Of a stretch of 8,748 nucleotides of DNA, positions 1 through 6,462 are shown one piece after another (positions within the stretch are counted from its first letter, which is position 1; every line of letters begins with the position of its first letter). Source of the DNA: HLUCCA09 sp038757905 (lineage in GTDB: Bacteria; Pseudomonadota; Alphaproteobacteria; Rhodobacterales; Rhodobacteraceae); contig JBCDGG010000179.1 in assembly GCA_038757905.1 (NCBI GenBank), forward strand, positions 1 through 8,748, written 5' to 3'. The notes under the pieces were generated by a model. The model was given only the letters and a program-made list of their open reading frames with translations. It was not told the DNA's origin and did no database searches. Both the position numbers and the translations under genes were made by a program.

Positions 1-1
1 G

Positions 2-160
2 GAATACATGCCCGCCTCCGGCGACGGAAAACTGCGCGAGGTGTTCGACAGCTTCAACGACATCAACATGTCGCTCGACCTGCAGGACGCACCCTTGCCC
101 TATGCGCCCTATATCGACGGCGCGCTTTTGCCCGACCTGTTCGAGGGCAAGACCCGCTGA
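2..160 (+). CDS. C-terminal end of probable NitT/TauT-family ABC substrate-binding protein (partial)
   Basis: Only the last 52 codons are in the window; the start lies to the left. The reading frame is open from base 2 to a TGA at 158-160. The peptide ends in PYIDGALLPDLFEGKTR, a style of ending seen in periplasmic binding proteins of the NMT1/SsuA/TauA type. The main support is position: the stop codon lies 15 nt before a NitT/TauT-type permease that is followed by the matching ATPase, the usual binding protein-permease-ATPase order. The protein would bind the substrate in the periplasm and deliver it to the permease. The fragment shows no ligand-binding residues, so the substrate (sulfonate, nitrate, pyrimidine precursor, aromatic acid or other) cannot be named. 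An unrelated upstream gene is possible but less likely. Confidence 0.6.
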   Translation, partial: EYMPASGDGKLREVFDSFNDINMSLDLQDAPLPYAPYIDGALLPDLFEGKTR

Positions 161-175
161 GGATAAGCCTTCCCC

Positions 176-952
176 ATGTGGGTCTTCCGGAAGCCGATCC
201 CCCGCCAAACCGAGATCCTGCTCGGTCTGGCGGGCCTTCTTACCTTTCTCGGGCTGTGGCAGCTCATCGCGATCTCGGGCTGGGTGAAGCCGCAGTTCCT
301 GCCGACGCCCGGTGCGGTCGTCGAAGCCTTCGGGCGGCTCTTCACCGAGCGCGACTTCGCCGGTGACATCGTCATCTCCGTCGGGCGGGTCTGGTTCGCC
401 TTCCTCCTCTCGGTGATCGTGGCGGTGCCGCTCGGCCTGATTATGGCGTGCTTTCGCGCGGTCGGGGCGTTCGTCGAACCCTTCGTGGACTTCGTGCGCT
501 ATCTTCCCGTCCCGGCGCTGGTTCCGCTGCTCATCATCTGGTTCGGGGTCGGGGAGGCATCGAAGATCGCGGTGCTCTTCATGGGCACGTTCTTTCAGCT
601 TGTCCTGCTGATCGCCGACGACACCAAGCGCGTCCCGGCCGAGTACGTGGAGACGGGCTTTACCCTGGGCGCCAGCAAGTGGCAGATCATCCGCGACATC
701 ATCTTCCCCGCCGCCTTGCCCAACATGGTCGACAACCTGCGCATCACCCTGGGCTGGTGCTGGACGTATCTCATCATCGCCGAGATCGTCGCTGCGTCCT
801 CGGGCATCGGGCATGTCATCTGGTCCCTGCGCCGGTTCGTGAAGACGCCGGAGGTGATGGCGGGGATCGTCGCCATCGGGATCATCGGCCTGCTGACGGA
901 CCAGGCGTTCCGCCTGCTCCACCGGCGCGCTTTCCGCTATATGGACCGTTGA
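176..952 (+). CDS. ABC transporter permease, NitT/TauT (SsuC/TauC-like) family
   Basis: This 258-aa inner-membrane protein forms the channel of an importer for small organic ions or nitrogen/sulfur compounds. Hydrophobic segments lie at about residues 14-34, 68-92, 112-125, 131-147, 197-207 and 228-242, fitting the six-helix family pattern. The cytoplasmic EAA loop that docks the ATPase is clear at about 156-182 (EYVETGFTLGASKWQ onward, ending FPAALP). Length and the N-terminal sequence around residues 37-47 (VKPQFLPTPGA) are typical of SsuC/TauC/ThiX relatives. The ATG at 176 has a GAGGA at 159-163 overlapping the previous stop codon, with a somewhat long 12-nt spacer. The ATPase gene begins one base after the stop, so the two are translationally coupled. 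The family assignment is firm; the substrate is not determinable. Confidence 0.93.
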   Translation: MWVFRKPIPRQTEILLGLAGLLTFLGLWQLIAISGWVKPQFLPTPGAVVEAFGRLFTERDFAGDIVISVGRVWFAFLLSVIVAVPLGLIMACFRAVGAFVEPFVDFVRYLPVPALVPLLIIWFGVGEASKIAVLFMGTFFQLVLLIADDTKRVPAEYVETGFTLGASKWQIIRDIIFPAALPNMVDNLRITLGWCWTYLIIAEIVAASSGIGHVIWSLRRFVKTPEVMAGIVAIGIIGLLTDQAFRLLHRRAFRYMDR

Positions 953-953
953 G

Positions 954-1760
954 ATGGCGTATCTGCAGCTGACAGACGTGGCCAAGACCTTCCGCGCTGA
1001 CAGGCGCGAGGTTCAGGCCGTCACCCCCGTCACCCTCGGGATCGAGCGGGGCCAGATCGTGACATTCGTCGGCCCGTCCGGCTGCGGCAAGACCACGCTG
1101 ATGCGCATGGTCGGCGGGCTCGAAACCCCGAGCGCGGGCGAGATCGCGCTGGACGGCGACAGGCTCGACGGCCCCGACCGGCGCCGCGGCATGGTGTTCC
1201 AGTCCTACGCCGCGTTTCCGTGGAAGACGGTGGAGGGCAACATTCGCATGGGGTTCCGCTACCGCAAGGATCTGAGCGGGAGCGAGAAGGCGGCGGGCGT
1301 GCAGCGCCTGACCGACCTTGTGGGCCTGACCGGGTTCGAGAAGAGCTATACCAACCGGATCTCGGGCGGGATGCGCCAGCGGGTGGCGATCGCCCGCACC
1401 CTGGCGGCCGATCCGGACATTCTGCTGATGGACGAGCCGTTCGGCGCGCTCGACGCGCTGACGCGCGAGCATCTGCAGACACAGCTCCTCCGGATCAACC
1501 AGACCGAGCACAAGACCACGATCTTCGTCACCCACGATGTCGAGGAGGCCATTCTGCTGGCTCATCGCATCATCGTGTTCTCGGCCCGGCCCGCGCGCGT
1601 GCTCGATGACATCGACGTCACCGCGATCCTGCCGGGGGAGGCGCGCGACCATTCCGTGCGCGACCTGCCGGAGTTTCTGAAACTGCGCCACCGCGTGCAG
1701 GAGGTTCTGCGCGCCGAGCAGCGCCGGGCCGAGCGGGAGGCGATGGACCATGCATCCTGA
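954..1760 (+). CDS. ABC transporter ATP-binding protein, NitT/TauT (SsuB/TauB-like) family
   Basis: This 268-aa cytoplasmic ATPase powers the importer. All nucleotide-binding motifs are present: Walker A GPSGCGKT at residues 40-47, Q-loop VFQ with Gln83, signature ISGGM at 136-140, Walker B ILLMDEP around Asp160-Glu161, D-loop GALDALT, and the switch histidine His194 in VTHDVEEA. The segment SYAAFPWKTVEGNI just after the Q-loop and the end of the core domain, FSARPARVLDD, are typical of the SsuB/TauB group rather than the sugar or polyamine importers. There is no TOBE domain, as expected. The gene begins 1 nt after the permease stop and its last 11 nt overlap the start of the first dehydrogenase gene. 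That overlap ties the dehydrogenases to this transporter's transcript. Confidence 0.95.
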   Translation: MAYLQLTDVAKTFRADRREVQAVTPVTLGIERGQIVTFVGPSGCGKTTLMRMVGGLETPSAGEIALDGDRLDGPDRRRGMVFQSYAAFPWKTVEGNIRMGFRYRKDLSGSEKAAGVQRLTDLVGLTGFEKSYTNRISGGMRQRVAIARTLAADPDILLMDEPFGALDALTREHLQTQLLRINQTEHKTTIFVTHDVEEAILLAHRIIVFSARPARVLDDIDVTAILPGEARDHSVRDLPEFLKLRHRVQEVLRAEQRRAEREAMDHAS

Positions 1761-2523
1761 CTTTACCGGCCAGTCCGTGCTTGTGACGGGCGGCAACAAG
1801 GGGTTGGGCGCGGGCGTTGCGCGCGCTTTCCTGGCTGCCGGGGCCGATCTGACCATCGCCGGGCTGGAGGCGGACGTGGCCGAGACGGCGCGGCGCTGGT
1901 CCGAGGAGACGGGCCGCCCCGTTCGGGGCCACACATGCGATATTGCCGACCCCGGGGACGTGGCGCGCCTGGCCGGCGCGGCGGGCCCGCTCGACGTGCT
2001 GGTGAACAATGCCGGGCTGGAACTGATCACGCCCATCGCGGACCCCGCGCCCGAGATCGACGCAACGTTTCGCAGGATCACCGAGATCAACGTGATCGGT
2101 ACGTTCAGCGTCATCCGCGCCCTGCTGCCGAAGCTCAAGGACGGCGCGCGGATCGTCAACACCGCGTCGATGTGGGGCAAGACCGCGGTCGCCGAGTTTT
2201 CGGCTTATTGCGCGTCCAAACATGCCGTGATCGGGCTGACCCGGGCGCTTGCGCAGGAACTGGCCGATCGCCGGATTTCGGTAAACGCGGTGTGCCCGGG
2301 CTGGGTGCGAACGGAGGCGTCCATGCGCTCGCTCGGCGCAATGTCGGAGCGCAGCGGGCGCAGCGAGGCCGCGCTTCTGGACGAGATCACCGGCGCCCAA
2401 GCGCTGCCGGGGCTGATGGAGCCCGGCGACATGGCGGACATCTATCTGTTTCTCGCCTCGGCCGCCGCGCGCAACATCACCGGGCAGGCCTTCACCGTGG
2501 ATCGCGGGGAGCTGATGCAATGA
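1750..2523 (+). CDS. SDR family NAD(P)-dependent oxidoreductase (first of a tandem pair)
   Basis: This 257-aa protein is a classical short-chain dehydrogenase/reductase that would oxidise an alcohol or reduce a carbonyl in the cytoplasm. Visible motifs are the Rossmann glycine motif TGGNKGLG at 13-20, CDIAD with Asp64, NNAG at 86-89, Asn114 in TEINVIG, and the catalytic set Ser140, Tyr153 and Lys157 (YCASK). Length is the family norm. The C-terminal strand reads TGQAFTVDRG, with Arg where most relatives have Gly in VDGG. Coenzyme preference is unclear from the second beta strand (TIAGLEAD). The ATG at 1750 is supported by GGGAGG at 1735-1740 with a 9-nt spacer. Start and stop overlap the ATPase (11 nt) and the second SDR (4 nt). 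The substrate is unknown; the location suggests it acts on what the transporter imports or on a product of it. Confidence 0.92.
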   Translation: MHPDFTGQSVLVTGGNKGLGAGVARAFLAAGADLTIAGLEADVAETARRWSEETGRPVRGHTCDIADPGDVARLAGAAGPLDVLVNNAGLELITPIADPAPEIDATFRRITEINVIGTFSVIRALLPKLKDGARIVNTASMWGKTAVAEFSAYCASKHAVIGLTRALAQELADRRISVNAVCPGWVRTEASMRSLGAMSERSGRSEAALLDEITGAQALPGLMEPGDMADIYLFLASAAARNITGQAFTVDRGELMQ

Positions 2524-3209
2524 GGCTGGCCGGGCGGCGGGCGCTGGTGACCGGCGCGGCGAGCGGGATCGGCAGGGCCGCCGCCGCCGCCCTTTCCGCC
2601 GAGGGCGCCGAGGTCGTGCGCGCCGACCTGCGGCCCCAGGGCGACGCGATCGCCGTGGATGTCAGCGACGAAGCGTCGGTGACAGCGATGTATGCCGATG
2701 CCGGGCCGCTCGACATCGTCGTCAACGCGGCCGGCATTCTGATCGAGACACCGACGGCCGGGCCCAGCGTTGCGGCGTTCGACCGGCAGATCGCGGTCAA
2801 TCTGCGCGGTTCCTATCTGGTGGCGCGCGGGGCGCTCGCGGCGATGGGCGGCCAGCGTGGCGAGGGCCGGATCATCCTCATAGCTTCGGAACTCGCCCAT
2901 CTGGGACGGGCGCAGTTCGCGGGATACTGCGCCTCCAAGGCGGGGGTGATCGGGCTGACCCGCGCGCTCGCGCGGGAGGCCGCGCCCGACATTCTGGTCA
3001 ACGCGGTGGCCCCGGGGCCGACGGACACGCCGATGCTCTCCCCCGGCAGCATGTCGGCCGAGGCGCTCGCGCTCGAAACCCAGAACCCGTTGGGCCGCAT
3101 CGCGCAGCCCGAGGAGATTGCGGCGGCCATCGTGTTTCTCGCCTCACCCGGGGCCAGCTACATGACCGGGCAGACGATCTGCCCCTCGGGCGGGGCCGTC
3201 ATGCTCTAG
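2520..3209 (+). CDS. SDR family oxidoreductase, probably NAD-dependent (second of a tandem pair)
   Basis: This 229-aa protein is a compact classical short-chain dehydrogenase. It has TGAASGIG at 11-18, Asp36 at the end of the second beta strand (VRADLR), Asp47, NAAG at 69-72 in place of NNAG, Asn94, and the catalytic Ser123, Tyr136 and Lys140. An acidic residue at the position of Asp36 generally favours NAD(H) over NADP(H). The open frame runs further upstream, but the ATG at 2520 is chosen because it forms an ATGA overlap with the previous stop, has GGGGAG at 2506-2511, and starts directly before the first Rossmann strand. It shares the active-site block YCASK-x-x-VIGLTRALA with the upstream SDR, but the rest differs clearly. 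The C-terminus reads CPSGG where VDGG is usual. The substrate is unknown; it may perform a second redox step after the first SDR. Confidence 0.9.
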   Translation: MRLAGRRALVTGAASGIGRAAAAALSAEGAEVVRADLRPQGDAIAVDVSDEASVTAMYADAGPLDIVVNAAGILIETPTAGPSVAAFDRQIAVNLRGSYLVARGALAAMGGQRGEGRIILIASELAHLGRAQFAGYCASKAGVIGLTRALAREAAPDILVNAVAPGPTDTPMLSPGSMSAEALALETQNPLGRIAQPEEIAAAIVFLASPGASYMTGQTICPSGGAVML

Positions 3210-3210
3210 C

Positions 3211-3230
3211 ACGCGCCTGCGCGGGCGCGT
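3211..3230. terminator. GC-rich hairpin between convergent operons, possible bidirectional terminator
   Basis: A perfect 7-bp inverted repeat, ACGCGCC at 3211-3217 and GGCGCGT at 3224-3230, with a 6-nt loop, fills almost the whole 20-nt gap between the convergent SDR and deaminase genes. It touches the last base of the deaminase stop codon. A strong GC stem here would act on both transcripts. Neither side has a T-run, so it is not a canonical intrinsic terminator. It could instead be a 3'-end-stabilising stem upstream of Rho-dependent release. Confidence 0.5.
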
Positions 3231-3676
3231 CACTCCGCGATGTCTTCGGCCCAGAGCTCCGGCTTTTCTTCGATGAACCGCTTCATCAGCGCGATGCAAT
3301 CGGGATCTTCGGCGACGATCACCTCGACCCCGCGGGATCGAAGAAACGCTTCGTTGCCGCCGAAATTCTGCGTGTCGCCAACCACCACACGAGGGATTCC
3401 GAACTGCACGATGGTTCCGGAGCACATCATGCAGGGCGACAGCGAGGTGTAGAGCACGGTGTCGCGGTAGGTCTTCTGACGGCCGGCCTTGCGCAGCGCA
3501 TCCATCTCGCCATGGGCGATCGGGTCGCCCTGTTGGTGACGTTGGTTGCGGCCCTGAGCCACAACCTGGCCGCCGCGGGCGAGGACAGAGCCGATGGGGC
3601 AGCCGCCCTCCTGATAGCCTGCCAGGGCCTCTTCATAGGCGATGCGCAACAGGCGAATGTCGTCATCCGTCATCAT
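3230..3676 (-). CDS. Cytosine deaminase-like nucleobase deaminase (yeast Fcy1-type zinc deaminase)
   Basis: This 148-aa cytoplasmic enzyme belongs to the zinc cytidine/deoxycytidylate deaminase superfamily and would replace a ring amino group by oxygen, releasing ammonia. The zinc site is HGE (His55, proton-shuttle Glu57) and PCMMC (Cys82, Cys85). From memory it resembles yeast cytosine deaminase along its length: AYEEALAGYQEGGCPIG near the start, GIPRVVVGDTQNF at 93-105, and an ending ELWAEDIAE that parallels yeast DWFEDIGE. The yeast substrate contacts Asn51, Trp152 and Asp155 correspond to Asn44, Trp142 and Asp145 here, so cytosine or a related 4-aminopyrimidine is the leading substrate. 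Guanine or another nucleobase remains possible. It is the last gene of the block and starts 1 nt after the upstream stop, with AAAGGG 7 nt before ATG; a second ATG follows immediately. Confidence 0.85.
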   Translation of the reverse strand: MMTDDDIRLLRIAYEEALAGYQEGGCPIGSVLARGGQVVAQGRNQRHQQGDPIAHGEMDALRKAGRQKTYRDTVLYTSLSPCMMCSGTIVQFGIPRVVVGDTQNFGGNEAFLRSRGVEVIVAEDPDCIALMKRFIEEKPELWAEDIAE

Positions 3677-3677
3677 G

Positions 3678-4574
3678 TCAGAGCCCTTTCTGCCCCATCG
3701 GGGGCGCGTCGTAATAGGGCAGGCGCTCCACCGAGGGCGACCATGTGCCCTGAGCCTCCAGCGCCTCCATATGGTCGGCGATCCCGCTCAGGGTGGTGAA
3801 CCAGACATCGCGGGTGCGCAGCGTTTCCTCGATCCATCGCTCCACCAGGCGCCAGCGGGCGAGCCGCCCCGTCAGGAAAGGATGCACGATCAGCATGAAG
3901 AAGCCACCGGCCTCGTACTGGGCTTCGAACTCCTCCCAGAAGGCGGCGAGCCCCTCGGAGGGGGACTTCACCGGCATGAGATAGCCGATCTCCTCGTAGT
4001 GGGCGAAGGGCGGCCAGTCGTCCGTCCCCCAATGCACGGGCATCTCCAGCAGACGCCCGTTCGGCGTGTCCAGGGCATAGGGGATATCGTCGGCCATGAG
4101 CGAGCTGTCATAGCGCATGCCATGCTCGATCATCAGATCGATCACCTCATCGGTGATGTTGTACACCGGGGCGCGATAGCCCTGGGGCACGCCGCCGCAG
4201 ATCCGCTTGTGGGCGTCCAGCGCCTTCTCGAACCAGGCGCGCTGCTCGCCGTGGGTGGCGATTGGATCTTCGTGCAGATAGCCGTGGTGGCCGATCTCGT
4301 GGCCGTCCTTCAGGATCGCCTCGACCGTGTCGGGATAGGTCTCCAGGCACCAGCCGGGAATGAAGAAGGACTGTTTCAGCCCGAAGCGGCGATAGGTGTC
4401 GAGAATGCGGGGCAGGGCGACGTTCGGCCCGTAGCGCCCCATCGACGTCGGATAGATCCGGCGGTGGCTATCGGTTGGGCGCGCGATATGGATCAGGCTG
4501 TCGGCATCCATGTCGAAGGTGATCGCCACGGCGCATTTCGCCCCATCGGGCCACGGGATCGGATTGCGGATCAT
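3678..4574 (-). CDS. CE4-fold (polysaccharide deacetylase family) hydrolase, HpPgdA/PuuE-like
   Basis: This 298-aa protein has the NodB/CE4 fold, a metal-dependent hydrolase of amide bonds. Motif 1 is TFDMDAD (residues 19-25; Asp21 and Asp23), motif 2 is GHHGYLHED with His97 and His101, motif 3 is GYRAP at 132-136, and a late IVHP places His231. Asp23, His97 and His101 match the metal ligands of Helicobacter pylori PgdA (Asp14, His86, His90). No signal peptide or membrane segment is present, so it should be cytoplasmic. That argues against a cell-wall polysaccharide substrate and for the branch that includes PuuE-type allantoinase and bacterial cyclic imidases, which open N-heterocycles. The gene starts 3 nt after the ATPase stop, with AGGGAGGG at 4581-4588 as ribosome site, and a deaminase gene follows after 1 nt. 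Family is firm; ring-opening activity is inferred. Confidence 0.88.
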   Translation of the reverse strand: MIRNPIPWPDGAKCAVAITFDMDADSLIHIARPTDSHRRIYPTSMGRYGPNVALPRILDTYRRFGLKQSFFIPGWCLETYPDTVEAILKDGHEIGHHGYLHEDPIATHGEQRAWFEKALDAHKRICGGVPQGYRAPVYNITDEVIDLMIEHGMRYDSSLMADDIPYALDTPNGRLLEMPVHWGTDDWPPFAHYEEIGYLMPVKSPSEGLAAFWEEFEAQYEAGGFFMLIVHPFLTGRLARWRLVERWIEETLRTRDVWFTTLSGIADHMEALEAQGTWSPSVERLPYYDAPPMGQKGL

Positions 4575-4577
4575 GCT

Positions 4578-5663
4578 CTACCCTCCCTCTAGGACATGCG
4601 CGTCGTCCGGCGCCCAGCTGAGCCAGGCCACACTGTCGACGCTGAGATCCAGGTTGAGGAGATCACGCTCCTGCATCTGAACCTTGAACTCGTGCCCGTC
4701 CGCGCTTTCGAGAAACAGCGTCACGACGGAGCCGATGAACTCCTCCGAAATCAGACGGGCCTGCACCTTGTTGACGGCATCGGGTTCCTCCGTCTCCAGC
4801 CTCACCAGATCGGCGGAGACGACGAAACTGGCCTCCTGGCCATCGCCCGGCGCGACGGCGGGCGGCGCCGTGCGGAACAGGCCGGAGGGCGTCTGAATGG
4901 CCAGCCCGGCCGGTTCGCTGCCCCGGATTGTTCCGGTCAGGATGTTGTTGCGGCCTACAAACTCCGCCACGAAGCGGTTGGCGGGGGCGCGGTAGATCTC
5001 CTTCGGTGCACCGATCTGCGCGATGTCGCCCTGGCTCATGATCACCACCCGATCCGCCATGGCGAAGGCTTCGGACTGCGAGTGCGTGACGTAGACGAAG
5101 GTGATCCCCAGCTCCTTCTGTAACCGGGTCAGCACGCCCTGCATGCGGATCACGAGATTGGCGTCGAGCGCCGAAAGCGGCTCGTCGAGAAGCAGCATCT
5201 GCGGCTCCATCACCAGCGACCGGGCGAGCGCCACGCGCTGCCGCTGCCCGCCCGAAAGCGTATCGACGTTGCGTTCGGCGAACTCCGCGATCTGCATCCG
5301 CTCGAGCCAGTCGAGTGCCCGGCGTCTGCGCTCGCCCGGGGGGACGCCGCGCATCTTCATTCCGAACTCGACATTCTCGCGCGCCGAGAGAAACGGAAAG
5401 AGCGCAAGCGACTGCCAGACGAGCGGTGTATCCCGTTCATGGGGCGCGACATCGTTCATCAGCCGCCCAGCGATGCGGATCTCTCCGGCGCTGGGGCTTT
5501 CCAACCCCGCTAGCATGCGCAGAGTCGTTGTCTTGCCGCAGCCCGAGGAGCCCATGATCGCCAGAAACTCGCCCGCGCGAATGTCCAGCGTCATGTCCCG
5601 AACGGCGACGAAATCGCCGAACCGCTTCTGGACATTTCGGAAGGTGACGAGCGGATCTGACAT
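4578..5663 (-). CDS. ABC transporter ATP-binding protein, PotA-like (spermidine/putrescine importer class)
   Basis: This 361-aa cytoplasmic ATPase belongs to the minus-strand importer. Walker A is GSSGCGKT (38-45), the Q-loop glutamine is Gln84, signature LSGGQ is at 136-140, Walker B MLLLDEP contains Asp160-Glu161, the D-loop is SALDANL, and the switch histidine is His194. The rest, from about residue 240, is a TOBE-type C-terminal domain, as in PotA/FbpC relatives. Two motifs deviate slightly: the Q-loop reads LVWQS rather than MVFQ, and the H-loop reads THSQSEA rather than THDQEEA; the key residues remain. The frame is open upstream to a TTG at 5711, but the ATG at 5663 is preferred because it lies 1 nt after the permease stop (TGACATG) and begins directly at the family N-terminus. 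Confidence 0.94.
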   Translation of the reverse strand: MSDPLVTFRNVQKRFGDFVAVRDMTLDIRAGEFLAIMGSSGCGKTTTLRMLAGLESPSAGEIRIAGRLMNDVAPHERDTPLVWQSLALFPFLSARENVEFGMKMRGVPPGERRRRALDWLERMQIAEFAERNVDTLSGGQRQRVALARSLVMEPQMLLLDEPLSALDANLVIRMQGVLTRLQKELGITFVYVTHSQSEAFAMADRVVIMSQGDIAQIGAPKEIYRAPANRFVAEFVGRNNILTGTIRGSEPAGLAIQTPSGLFRTAPPAVAPGDGQEASFVVSADLVRLETEEPDAVNKVQARLISEEFIGSVVTLFLESADGHEFKVQMQERDLLNLDLSVDSVAWLSWAPDDAHVLEGG

Positions 5664-5664
5664 G

Positions 5665-6462
5665 TCAGGAATGGCTTCGCATCTGGCGGCTGATGAAGAA
5701 CACCTGCGCAAGGATCACCAGCGTCATGGAGGTCAGGAACACGAACGTCCCGATGGCGTTCACGCGCGGGTCGATGTTGCCCTGTACGATCTCCAGGATC
5801 GCGACAGGCACGGTCTTGTTGAGCCCCGAGACGAACCACGCCACCGCGAACTCGTCGAAGGAGACGGCCGCTGTCAGGCAGAGCGCCGAGACGAGGGCGG
5901 GCTTGGCGAAGGGCAGGATGACATAGCGCATCGCCTGCCATTCCGATCCGCCCAGGTTCCAGGCCGCGGCCTCCAGATCGGGATCCATCTGGTGCAGGCG
6001 CAGGCGGATGATGGCCATGGCGAACGGCGCCGTGAGAACGGAATGCGCAAGGATGATCGACCAGAGCTGCCCCGACGCTCCGAACCGCGACAGCCAGGCC
6101 AGCATCGCCAGCGCCATGATGATGAGCGGGATAGTCGGCGGCAAAAGGATCAGCGCCAGATACGCGCCCTTGAAGCGGAAGTTGTAGCGAAAGTCGGTAT
6201 AGGCCGTGCAGAAGCCCAGCGTGGTGGCCAGAACCGCCGTGCTCGCCGATACGATCAGCGAGTTTCGCGCGGCCTCCCAGATGTCGGGGTCGGCAAAGAT
6301 CGCCGCGTACCATTCGGTGGAGAACTCTCCCAACGGGATCGTCGGGAACCGCTGGGAGTTCAGCGAAAAGATCAGGCTGAAGACGATCGGCGCGAAGACG
6401 AAGGCAAAAACAAAGAGGACATAGAGCGTCAGCAGGACGCTGATCCCGCGGCTCCGGCTCAT
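5665..6462 (-). CDS. ABC transporter permease, PotC-like
   Basis: This 265-aa inner-membrane protein is the second channel subunit of the minus-strand importer. Hydrophobic segments lie at about 8-34, 68-88, 100-124, 133-153, 187-212 and 236-257, fitting the six-helix PotC class. The EAA loop is at about 160-189 (DPDLEAAAWNLGGSEWQ onward, ending VILPFAKPAL). The open frame extends far upstream, but the ATG at 6462 is chosen because it makes an ATGA overlap with the stop of the first permease, has a G-rich ribosome site at 6469-6474, and begins just before the first membrane helix. It pairs with the upstream PotB-like protein and the downstream PotA-like ATPase. The substrate cannot be read from the permease. 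Confidence 0.93.
   Translation of the reverse strand: MSRSRGISVLLTLYVLFVFAFVFAPIVFSLIFSLNSQRFPTIPLGEFSTEWYAAIFADPDIWEAARNSLIVSASTAVLATTLGFCTAYTDFRYNFRFKGAYLALILLPPTIPLIIMALAMLAWLSRFGASGQLWSIILAHSVLTAPFAMAIIRLRLHQMDPDLEAAAWNLGGSEWQAMRYVILPFAKPALVSALCLTAAVSFDEFAVAWFVSGLNKTVPVAILEIVQGNIDPRVNAIGTFVFLTSMTLVILAQVFFISRQMRSHS

Noticed and set aside
882..2180. Long open frame on the minus strand opposite the ATPase and first SDR
   Set aside because: It lies fully antisense to two well-supported genes. Its composition is the His/Arg/Ala/Gly-rich type produced by reading GC-rich codons backwards, and it shows no recognisable domain.
1935..2519. Upstream extension of the second SDR within the first SDR gene
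   Set aside because: This stretch is out-of-frame reading of the first SDR. The second protein has a complete Rossmann start just after the ATG at 2520.
3642..4592. 316-codon open frame on the plus strand opposite the CE4 hydrolase
   Set aside because: The minus-strand protein has clear catalytic motifs. The plus frame has none and is explained by high GC content.
5664..5711. TTG-initiated 16-residue extension of the PotA-like ATPase
   Set aside because: It would overlap the permease by 47 nt and adds a non-family N-terminus; the ATG at 5663 lies 1 nt after the permease stop.
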